A DNA stretch of 5,301 nucleotides from JBEKJU01 sp050011095 (GTDB taxonomy: Bacteria > Desulfobacterota > Syntrophorhabdia > Syntrophorhabdales > WCHB1-27), in the NCBI GenBank assembly GCA_050011095.1, contig JBEKJU010000266.1:1-5301 (forward strand). Direction: 5' to 3'. A program made the position numbers and the translations under genes. The notes under the pieces are model-generated. The model ran no database searches. It was given only the letters and a program-made list of their open reading frames with translations, and was not told where the DNA came from. Shown here piece by piece: positions 1 through 5,301 of this stretch; within the stretch, counting starts at the first letter, position 1, and every line of letters starts with the position of its first letter.

Positions 1-10
1 GCACCCGCTT

Positions 11-95
11 GCGGGTCGTGGCTTTGCCCGCAGAGGGGGCGACCGCGGGGTACCCACACAGTGGGTCGCGCGAAGTGGGTGTCCCAATAATTGCC
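11..95 (-). repeat. Intergenic palindromic repeat, copy 1
   Basis: By hand alignment this 85-bp stretch is about 80% identical to 3913-3994, with a few single-base gaps. The best conserved blocks are GACCGCGGGG (41-50) and CAGTGGGTCGCGC (59-71). It contains the hairpin ACCCAC-ACA-GTGGGT (52-66), a second GTGGGT 14 bases later (75-80), and just to its left ACCCGC-TT-GCGGGT (3-16). It lies downstream of the kinase terminator. The left end may extend past the window. It is noncoding and REP-like, family not identified. Confidence 0.75.
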
Positions 96-110
96 GGCGG
101 AGCGAAGCGG

Positions 111-145
111 AAAAAGATTCTCTCTGCAGCAAGCTGCAGGGAATC
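111..145 (-). terminator. Intrinsic terminator after the hybrid kinase gene
   Basis: Read on the minus strand, 25 bases after the kinase TAA, there is a stem GATTC (145-141) pairing with GAATC (120-116). Inside it CTGCAG (139-134) pairs with CTGCAG (129-124) around a CTTG loop. A small 1-by-3 internal loop separates the two stem parts. The hairpin is followed at once by TTTTT (115-111). Stem plus U-tract is the classic rho-independent form, and it works only in the minus direction because no T-tract follows on the plus strand. Confidence 0.8.
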
Positions 146-170
146 CACAAGTGGAAAAACACCCCTCTTT

Positions 171-3100
171 TTAGCGGCCGTCCCGTGGGAGGAGCTGTTT
201 TATCGCCTTGCCAATTTCTGCCCGGGTCATCGGCTTCGCGATGACCTTTTTCACACCCGCCTCACCGACCGACTCCGTGTCCACGACGTCGCGGTATCCC
301 GTGATCAGAACGATCGGGATATCGGGTCTTATGGAGATGAGTTCGCGAGCCAGGTCGAGGCCCGCCATGTTCGGCATGGTCTGGTCCGTGAGCACGAGAT
401 CGTATTTGCCGGGATCCTCCTTGAAAAGGGCGAGGGCTGCCAAACTCTCGCTGACCGCCGTGGCGGAGTAGCCGAGGCGCTCGACCATTTCCTTCTCCAT
501 TTCCACAAGCTCGGCTTCATCGTCGACTATGAGGAGATGGCCCTGTCCTTTGAGGGCTGAGAGGAGTGGCTCGCTCTCCGGGAGGATAGGTTCGGAAATT
601 CGGGGGAAAAACACCTCGATGGTCGACCCCGCCCCCGGCGTGCTCCTCACCGTGATCGCGCCTTTGTGATTTTTCACAATGGCCTGCACCACCCAGAGGC
701 CCAGGCCGGTCCCTTCACCGCGTTTCTTCGTGGTAAAGAAAGGATCGAACACCCGCTCAAGGACATCCCTCTCCATCCCCCTCCCGGTATCGCTGACCGA
801 GAGCCTGAGGTAGGGCCCAGGGGTCAAGCCCGGATCAGGTGCGTCGCCTGATGTCACCGTGACGCAGGAAAGATCGACGGTCATCAGGCCTCCCCTCTCC
901 CACATGGCATGGGCCGCGTTGGTGCCCAGATTCATAATGATTTGCTGGACCTGCGTGGGATCGGCGAGGGCCATCGACGGCTCGGTCGTTATATCCAGGC
1001 GCATCTCTATGGTCTTTGGCAGGGAGGCGCGCAACATCCTGATGCTTTCCCTCACCACGGAGGCCAGAGCGGTCGGCCTCAGCTCCTCCTCGCTTTTTCG
1101 GCTGAACGAGAGGATCTGCTTCACCAGGTCCTTGCCACGCTGCGCTGCGCGAAGGATCCTGGCGAGATGGCGTTTCACCTTGCTTGCAGCCGGGGCATCC
1201 TCGAAACCTAGGTCGGCGAATCCGAGGATCGCGGTGAGGATGCTGTTGAAATCGTGCGCGATGCCGGCTGAGAGCGTGCCGATAGCCTCCATCTTCTGGG
1301 TCTGGCGGAGCTGGCCCTCCAGTCTCTTCCTCTCGGTGATATCTTCGATGATACCCTCGTAGTAAAGGGTCTTCCCTTCGTGGTCCTTGACGGCGCGGGT
1401 ATTCATCGAGCCCCAGAAGGTAGTTCTGTCCTTCCGGTACTTTTCGGCTTCAAAGTTTCTGACCACGCCATATTCATCGAGGAGACGCCGATACCGCTGC
1501 CTGTCCTCGGGGTTGACGTATATCTCTTTGGCCGTATCGACCACGGCCCGGATCATCTCTTCAGGGGATTCATACCCATGCATGCGGGCAAGGGAGGGGT
1601 TCACGCTGAGCAGTCTTCCCTGCGGTGTGCTCTGGTAAATGCCCTCTATGGCGTTCTCGAAGATGTTGCGGTATTTATGCTCGCTGGCGTGGAGACGTTC
1701 TTCAGCCTCTTTTCGCGCGAGCGCCATGCCGATGCTCGCGGCAATGCCTTCGATAAATTCGATCGTCCCCTGGTTGGACCGATCAGGGCGCCTATCATTG
1801 AGCTGCAGCAGGCCTATGATATCTACTCGCGATCTGAGGGGAACGAGGACCATGGTCTCATAGCCTTCGCTCAAACAACAGTCCCTTATCCGCTCCCGGG
1901 GATCGTCTTTCAAGGATGTCAGGAGTCCTGTGGCGCTGTTCGTACAGAAGCTGCCCAGTTTCGTGAAAAAAGGCAATGAAGGGTCCGTTCGCCCGCGGAT
2001 GACCCTCCCGCACAGGCATTCGAGGCACGGACCGCCGGATTCATCCTTGATGATCCCCCCGCCCTCGTCGCGCGCGAAAAGGGACCTCTCGGCTTCGAGA
2101 AAGTGTTCGGGGAAACCGATAGCTTCCACAAAGGGGAAACCGGCCTCCCTTCTCAGGCGTATGCCGATGGCGTCGACAGCGGTATGTTCTTTCAAGAGAA
2201 AAAGGATGCGGCGTATCACACCGAGAGTTTCACCGGGACCGTTGAGGGTCTCAAGGATATTGTTCGCCAGCTTTTGCCGTTTCTCCGCCTGCTTGCCCTC
2301 CCTGATATCCCTCCACACACTGTAAATGATCTGTCTTCCCTGTATGGGGATAACCGTGTGTGACACCTCAACCCAGAATTCCTCTCCGCCGAAGGTGCGG
2401 CAGATCCACTCGAATTGATTGGTGCCTTGCCTCATGGTCACGCCGTTCAGGTCCTTCACCTTCTCCGACGACAGGCGGCCATCGGGTTGTCGCTCGGGAG
2501 AAATATCCCACGGGTGGAGCCCGATAAGCTGGTCCTTGCTGGAACAGCCCACGAGCCTGAGGGCAGCCTCGTTGCAGTCCACGTAGGTATCCCCGTCCAG
2601 AAGGAGTATGGGGTCCGCAGATTTCTCGAAAAGGAGCCTGAACTTCTCCTTGCTTTCCTGGAGAGCCCTTTCCGCGTTCTTGCGTTTGGTGATGTCCCTG
2701 AGATACGCGAGTGAGGCCGGCTCTCCGCGATACGTGATCCCGGCGGAGGAGGCCTCAACGTATATCGGCGTTCCATCCTTTTTGATCCCTTTGAACTCGT
2801 AGCTGTCCGGGACGGCCTCGCCCCTCTGCCTCGCGCTATTGTAACCGATGACCCTCTCCTGGTCATCCGGGTGAACGGTAAGGTGGTGTGTCTTTCCTAC
2901 CACCTCTTCCGGCCTGGAGTAGCCGAAAATATCGAGAAACCTTTGATTGACATAGATGTGGCAATTCCCTCTGACAAGGACTACCCCGTCGTTCGAGTTC
3001 TCTATCGCCACCCGGTAACGCTCCTCCGACTCCCGGAGTTGCGCCTCGGTCATTTTCTGCCTGGCCATGTCTATAAGTGTCGAAAAAACCACTCTACGCC

Positions 3101-3602
3101 GCCCTGACCTGGTGGCGATGCTGTCTATCGTCGCATCGAAGTATGTTCCGTCTCCCCGCTTCACTATCAGCGTGCACGTCACCCTTCCCTTCGAGTAGAC
3201 AACCCTTCGGAAATGAAGGGAAATAGCATCCTGAGAATCAGTATGGACAAAGGATGAAAAGGGCTTATGGATGAGGAGTTCTCTCTCGATGCCCAAAAGA
3301 CGTTCCGCCGTAAGGTTGGCGTTCAAGATAACTCCTTCCGGGTCGAAGGTCAGATAGCCGACCGGGGCACAGTCGTAAAAATCCATGTATTCTGTGCGCA
3401 GCTCTTCGATTCCGGCCTGCGCCCTTCGAAGGTCCCTGGCTTGCAGCTCCAGCTCTATCTGGCGCACGGCCAAATCATGGACCAGCTCAGGAACGGTCCC
3501 CTTTGATATGCCCGAAATCCTCCTGGGATTTCTCCTGAGCAGCCTCTCGGCCCTCTTATGAAGTGTGTCCCTTTGATTTGAGATAAAATTGTCGTCGGCC
3601 AT
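171..3602 (-). CDS. Soluble hybrid sensor histidine kinase (PAS-PAS-PAS-GAF-PAS-HisKA-HATPase-REC)
   Basis: This 1143-residue protein should sense a cytoplasmic signal, autophosphorylate on His and pass the phosphate to its own receiver. Domains in order: basic N-terminus and coiled coil (about 1-70), PAS1 (72-182), PAS2 (192-310), PAS3 (317-436), GAF (443-632), PAS4 (638-760), HisKA (768-836), HATPase (845-1001), receiver (1021-1139). Visible motifs are the H box with phospho-acceptor H783 (GIAHDFN), N box around N891-N895, G1 DTGRGM (938-943), F box FDPFFTTK, G2 GEGTGLGL (962-969), and the receiver residues D1027, D1028, D1073, T1101 and K1123. All catalytic residues are present. I see no transmembrane segment or signal peptide. 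The ATG start keeps the coiled coil, which resembles that of related PAS kinases, and has a GGGTGAGG sequence just upstream. No DNA-binding output domain follows the receiver and no response regulator gene is adjacent, so the downstream partner and signal are unknown. The stop is TAA. Confidence 0.96.
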   Translation of the reverse strand: MADDNFISNQRDTLHKRAERLLRRNPRRISGISKGTVPELVHDLAVRQIELELQARDLRRAQAGIEELRTEYMDFYDCAPVGYLTFDPEGVILNANLTAERLLGIERELLIHKPFSSFVHTDSQDAISLHFRRVVYSKGRVTCTLIVKRGDGTYFDATIDSIATRSGRRRVVFSTLIDMARQKMTEAQLRESEERYRVAIENSNDGVVLVRGNCHIYVNQRFLDIFGYSRPEEVVGKTHHLTVHPDDQERVIGYNSARQRGEAVPDSYEFKGIKKDGTPIYVEASSAGITYRGEPASLAYLRDITKRKNAERALQESKEKFRLLFEKSADPILLLDGDTYVDCNEAALRLVGCSSKDQLIGLHPWDISPERQPDGRLSSEKVKDLNGVTMRQGTNQFEWICRTFGGEEFWVEVSHTVIPIQGRQIIYSVWRDIREGKQAEKRQKLANNILETLNGPGETLGVIRRILFLLKEHTAVDAIGIRLRREAGFPFVEAIGFPEHFLEAERSLFARDEGGGIIKDESGGPCLECLCGRVIRGRTDPSLPFFTKLGSFCTNSATGLLTSLKDDPRERIRDCCLSEGYETMVLVPLRSRVDIIGLLQLNDRRPDRSNQGTIEFIEGIAASIGMALARKEAEERLHASEHKYRNIFENAIEGIYQSTPQGRLLSVNPSLARMHGYESPEEMIRAVVDTAKEIYVNPEDRQRYRRLLDEYGVVRNFEAEKYRKDRTTFWGSMNTRAVKDHEGKTLYYEGIIEDITERKRLEGQLRQTQKMEAIGTLSAGIAHDFNSILTAILGFADLGFEDAPAASKVKRHLARILRAAQRGKDLVKQILSFSRKSEEELRPTALASVVRESIRMLRASLPKTIEMRLDITTEPSMALADPTQVQQIIMNLGTNAAHAMWERGGLMTVDLSCVTVTSGDAPDPGLTPGPYLRLSVSDTGRGMERDVLERVFDPFFTTKKRGEGTGLGLWVVQAIVKNHKGAITVRSTPGAGSTIEVFFPRISEPILPESEPLLSALKGQGHLLIVDDEAELVEMEKEMVERLGYSATAVSESLAALALFKEDPGKYDLVLTDQTMPNMAGLDLARELISIRPDIPIVLITGYRDVVDTESVGEAGVKKVIAKPMTRAEIGKAIKQLLPRDGR

Positions 3603-3603
3603 G

Positions 3604-3611
3604 CCTCACCC
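3604..3611 (-). promoter_or_regulatory. Ribosome binding site of the hybrid kinase
   Basis: On the minus strand GGGTGAGG sits one base before the ATG at 3602-3600. It is purine-rich and Shine-Dalgarno-like, but closer to the start than usual. Pairing through its GGGTG part would give about four bases of spacing. No better start with a better site is seen nearby. Confidence 0.45.
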
Positions 3612-3627
3612 GAAAAAAGTGACGTGT

Positions 3628-3670
3628 GTACCCCTTTGCGGTTCAATCTTAAATTGATGGGAAAGGGTAC
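3628..3670 (-). promoter_or_regulatory. Nested dyad in the kinase leader
   Basis: Between the predicted transcription start and the ribosome binding site lie two nested inverted repeats. On the plus strand the outer arms are GTACCCCTTT (3628-3637) and AAAGGGTAC (3662-3670), which pair with one bulged C. The inner arms are TCAAT (3643-3647) and ATTGA (3653-3657) around CTTAA. It could be an RNA stem-loop in the 5' leader or a DNA operator for a repressor. No known riboswitch or operator family is recognised. Confidence 0.5.
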
Positions 3671-3681
3671 CGATGGGCCAG

Positions 3682-3710
3682 ATTATAGCAGAATGGCGGT
3701 GTCAGATAAA
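3682..3710 (-). promoter_or_regulatory. Extended -10 promoter for the hybrid kinase
   Basis: On the minus strand TGC-TATAAT (3690-3682) is a perfect extended -10 element (TGn followed by consensus TATAAT). A weak -35, TTTATC (3710-3705), lies at the optimal 17-bp spacing with three of six consensus bases, as is common for extended -10 promoters. Transcription would start near 3675 and give a leader of about 70 bases. This suggests housekeeping sigma-70 control, independent of the upstream glycosyltransferase. Confidence 0.7.
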
Positions 3711-3751
3711 GCCCAATTCTGCGAGCAGGACACTTTCGAGGCAGGCGTCCT

Positions 3752-3774
3752 GGTACCCACTACGTGGGTGTCCC
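3752..3774. repeat. Short derivative of the intergenic repeat (copy 3)
   Basis: GGTACCCAC (3752-3760) and GTGGGTGTCCC (3764-3774) match copy 1 exactly at 49-57 and 75-85. In copy 1 these blocks are separated by 17 bases, here by only TAC. The result is a single perfect hairpin ACCCAC-TAC-GTGGGT (3755-3769). A second small stem with one G-U pair, CCCGC-AGC-GTGGG, follows at 3772-3784. Confidence 0.65.
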
Positions 3775-3912
3775 GCAGCGTGGGCCGGTGCGTCGAGGAG
3801 AACACCCTCCGGTCCTTCCTTTTCATGAGGGGGCGCGCCACCCGCAGGCATAGGCTTTGCCGATCAACACTGTTGTTTGCTGCGCACTCCCCGGCAAGAA
3901 CAAGTGGCGCGA

Positions 3913-3994
3913 GCGGGTCGCGCTTTGCCCGTGAAGGGGTGACCGCGGGGCACCCACGCAGTGGGTCGCGCTTGCGGGTGTATCAATGGTTGCC
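3913..3994 (-). repeat. Intergenic palindromic repeat, copy 2
   Basis: This is the second copy of the 11-95 element, in the same orientation, 82 bp long. It starts 24 bases after the glycosyltransferase stop codon. The central hairpin is ACCCAC-GCA-GTGGGT (3952-3966): the stem is the same as in copy 1 and the loop differs by one base. The left part CGGGT (3914-3918) can pair with GCCCG with one G-U pair. Its place directly after a gene end matches how REP-type elements are usually found. Confidence 0.75.
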
Positions 3995-3998
3995 CGAA

Positions 3999-4016
3999 GA
4001 CAAGCGACTCGCTGTC
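3999..4016 (-). terminator. Weak hairpin just after the glycosyltransferase stop
   Basis: On the plus strand GAC (3999-4001) and AGCGA (4003-4007) pair with TCGCT (4009-4013) and GTC (4014-4016), with one bulged A. The stem is immediately downstream of the TGA at 4021-4019. No U-tract follows in the minus direction, so termination is uncertain. The adjoining repeat copy 2 may contribute instead. Confidence 0.25.
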
Positions 4017-4018
4017 GA

Positions 4019-5188
4019 TCATCCCTCCGTACGCCGGAGCGCCTCGTAGTAGACCTGCAAGGTCTCCTCCACGTTCCGCTCGGGCGGATACTGCTCCATC
4101 CAGGATCGGGTGACGGCACGGGCAGCCATGCGTCTTTCCGTGTCCGCAAAGAGCAAAATGGCCCGCGCCAGCTCATGGGCATCGGCCGGATTGTCGATCA
4201 CCGCCCCGCCTTCACCGGATGCGATCACATCGGCCGCGCCGTTGAACCGCGTCGTCACGACGGGCAATCCGCTCGCGAGGGCCTCTAACACGGTTAGGGA
4301 ACAGGAGTCGTAAAAGGTCGGATGCACATAGATGTCGCTCGCGGCATAGTACCGCTCCATATCGGGCAAAGGCCCGGCAAAGATAACCCTGTCCGATACC
4401 CGTTGCCTCGCGATGAGTCTCCGGTAGCGATTGCCGCGGCCACGGCCCGCCACGAGCAGACGGAAATCGTGTCCGGGAGAATGACTCACGAGCAGGGAGA
4501 CCGCCCTGATGAGGGTCTCCAGGCCCTTCAGCCGGTAATTATTGCCCGCAAAGAGGAGAAGTATCGTTTCTTCTCCCATGCCCAGCCCCTTTCGCACCTT
4601 TGCCCTGTGGCGCTCGCGGTTGCGGGGATGGAAACGTTCGAGATCGACGCTGTTGAAGACAACGGCGATGCGCTCCTCCGGATAGGCGTAGTGGACAATG
4701 ATGTCGCGCTTGACCATGGTCGAGATGGCGATCACCCCCTGTAGACCGCCTGCCCCATAGAGCCGCCGCTGGAGACCGACCTCCAGATAGTGGCGGACCG
4801 AAAGGTACCGCTTCAGGGCCTTGTAGGCGTAATAGAAGGGGTTGCTGATCGAGGCGAACTCCTGCGCGAGGTAGGCCGGCTCCACGCCGCCGTGGGGGTT
4901 GAGCACGGTCACGGCGGGACATTGGGCGACGCCGTGAACGATATCGAAATCCCCGGACGCGATCAGCCGGCCGGCGCGTCGCCAGAACGAGAGGATGCGG
5001 AGCCAGCGGGGGTATGTCGGGACCGGTATCACATGGAGACGGTAAGGCAACCCATCGAGCTTCTCCGCCTCCGTCGCAAAAACGTGGACCTCGTGGCCCC
5101 TTCGCGCCAGTTCTTCCGAGAGAAAGGAGAAGTACCGCTCGCCGCCGCGGGAAGGGAGAAACTTGTCGAGGAGGATCGCGATCTTCAA
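4019..5188 (-). CDS. Glycosyltransferase family 4 (GT-B fold), cell-surface glycan type
   Basis: This 389-residue protein is a full-length GT4 retaining glycosyltransferase, expected to move a sugar from a nucleotide-sugar donor to a lipid or glycan acceptor at the cytoplasmic face of the membrane. The N-terminal acceptor domain begins with a Rossmann strand and a glycine turn (GGERY, 15-19), with NPHGG at 97-101. The C-terminal donor domain shows NSVDLERFHP (179-188), a basic phosphate-binding stretch YRLKG (218-222), AGRGRGN (247-253) and the donor-site motif from D294 to E302 followed by GLPVV. The classical E-x7-E motif is D-x7-E here. I recall related GT4 enzymes with a similar PTFYD-type motif, so this need not mean loss of activity. 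It resembles WaaG-like lipopolysaccharide core transferases in outline, but donor and acceptor cannot be read from sequence. The start is TTG at 5188-5186, chosen because MKIAILLDKFLPSRGG is a typical GT4 N-terminus. No Shine-Dalgarno sequence lies at normal spacing. The stop is TGA. Confidence 0.94.
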   Translation of the reverse strand: MKIAILLDKFLPSRGGERYFSFLSEELARRGHEVHVFATEAEKLDGLPYRLHVIPVPTYPRWLRILSFWRRAGRLIASGDFDIVHGVAQCPAVTVLNPHGGVEPAYLAQEFASISNPFYYAYKALKRYLSVRHYLEVGLQRRLYGAGGLQGVIAISTMVKRDIIVHYAYPEERIAVVFNSVDLERFHPRNRERHRAKVRKGLGMGEETILLLFAGNNYRLKGLETLIRAVSLLVSHSPGHDFRLLVAGRGRGNRYRRLIARQRVSDRVIFAGPLPDMERYYAASDIYVHPTFYDSCSLTVLEALASGLPVVTTRFNGAADVIASGEGGAVIDNPADAHELARAILLFADTERRMAARAVTRSWMEQYPPERNVEETLQVYYEALRRTEG

Positions 5189-5195
5189 ATATTGG

Positions 5196-5235
5196 GGCTC
5201 AGCGCCCCCTCCGGCAGCAAAGCTGCCGGAGCCTT
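5196..5235. repeat. 40-bp hairpin direct repeat, copy 1
   Basis: This 40-bp unit is identical to 5262-5301. It contains a perfect 10-bp stem, CTCCGGCAGC (5209-5218) and GCTGCCGGAG (5222-5231), around an AAA loop. It ends only 7 bases before the TTG codon of the glycosyltransferase and so lies in that gene's leader. No T-tract follows on either strand, so it is not a standard terminator. Confidence 0.85.
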
Positions 5236-5261
5236 CCCCCTCAACGGAGTTTTCTGCCGAT

Positions 5262-5301
5262 GGCTCAGCGCCCCCTCCGGCAGCAAAGCTGCCGGAGCCT
5301 T
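5262..5301. repeat. 40-bp hairpin direct repeat, copy 2
   Basis: This is an exact copy of 5196-5235, offset by 66 bp, with the same hairpin at 5275-5297. A 26-bp spacer (5236-5261) separates the copies. The copy ends at the last base of the window, so the true repeat unit may be longer and further copies may follow. Confidence 0.85.

Larger units (their letters stand above)
3711..4018. other. Noncoding intergenic stretch with clustered inverted repeats
   Basis: This 308-bp stretch between the kinase promoter and the glycosyltransferase end holds repeat copies 2 and 3 and several small dyads. One is the 8-bp inverted pair CGCGCCAC (3834-3841) and GTGGCGCG (3904-3911), which brackets a segment with CAACA-C-TGTTG (3865-3875). 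I see no tRNA or rRNA signature and no convincing gene. Open frames across it have arginine/serine-rich, low-complexity translations typical of GC-rich noncoding DNA. Confidence 0.6.

Noticed and set aside
9..560. Plus-strand open frame of 183 codons
   Set aside because: Most of it lies antisense to the intact receiver and ATPase-domain coding sequence of the kinase, and its start lies in the palindromic repeat. The translation matches no family I recognise.
1380..1979. Plus-strand open frame of 199 codons
   Set aside because: It is entirely antisense to the GAF and fourth PAS region of the kinase, whose motifs are clear on the minus strand.
11..3994. CRISPR array or insertion sequence formed by the repeats
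   Set aside because: Copies are few, imperfect and about 3.9 kb apart with a host-type gene between them. There are no regular spacers, no transposase and no target-site duplication that I could see.
3624..4049. Plus-strand open frame of 141 codons across the intergenic region
   Set aside because: It runs through the kinase promoter, leader dyad and both repeat copies and then into the glycosyltransferase end. Its translation is arginine/serine-rich without domain features, and no ribosome binding site is evident.
3823..4182. Minus-strand open frame of 119 codons
   Set aside because: It overlaps the real glycosyltransferase C-terminus in another frame and continues through the repeat. Its composition is typical of a shadow frame in GC-rich DNA.
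5196..5235. Hairpin as an intrinsic terminator of an upstream gene
   Set aside because: The stem is strong, but it is followed by CCTTCCCC on the plus strand and GGGGCGC on the minus strand, so the required T-tract is absent.

Overview
The window carries two complete protein genes, both on the minus strand. They are separated and flanked by intergenic DNA rich in short palindromic repeats. GC-rich coding sequence, a large multi-PAS hybrid histidine kinase with a characteristic N-terminal coiled coil and GAF domain, and REP-like hairpins fit a Gram-negative, sensor-rich bacterium. My best guess is a member of the former Deltaproteobacteria (Desulfobacterota). This rests on remembered family resemblance, not on a search.

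Layout from left to right. Positions 1-170 hold one copy of an intergenic repeat (11-95) and an intrinsic terminator (111-145, minus strand) for the kinase. Positions 171-3602 are a soluble 1143-residue hybrid kinase with the order coiled coil, PAS, PAS, PAS, GAF, PAS, HisKA, HATPase, receiver. Positions 3603-4018 are a 416-bp intergenic region. It holds the kinase ribosome binding site, a nested dyad in the leader, an extended -10 promoter, a short derivative of the repeat (3752-3774) and a second full repeat copy (3913-3994). Positions 4019-5188 are a GT-B glycosyltransferase of family GT4 that starts at TTG. Positions 5189-5301 hold two identical 40-bp direct repeats, each with a perfect 10-bp hairpin, in the leader of the glycosyltransferase. 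The second copy ends exactly at the window edge.

The genes point the same way, but the kinase has its own promoter, so they are probably separate transcription units. The glycosyltransferase is probably the last gene of, or a single gene within, a cell-surface polysaccharide or lipopolysaccharide locus that continues beyond the right edge. The kinase is probably an orphan cytoplasmic sensor whose output partner lies elsewhere. Nothing in the window links the two functionally.

I did not find a convincing new multi-gene system. The most interesting signals are the repeat family placed just after the 3' end of each gene, the paired hairpins before the glycosyltransferase, the cysteine-rich GAF domain, and the structured leader of the kinase.
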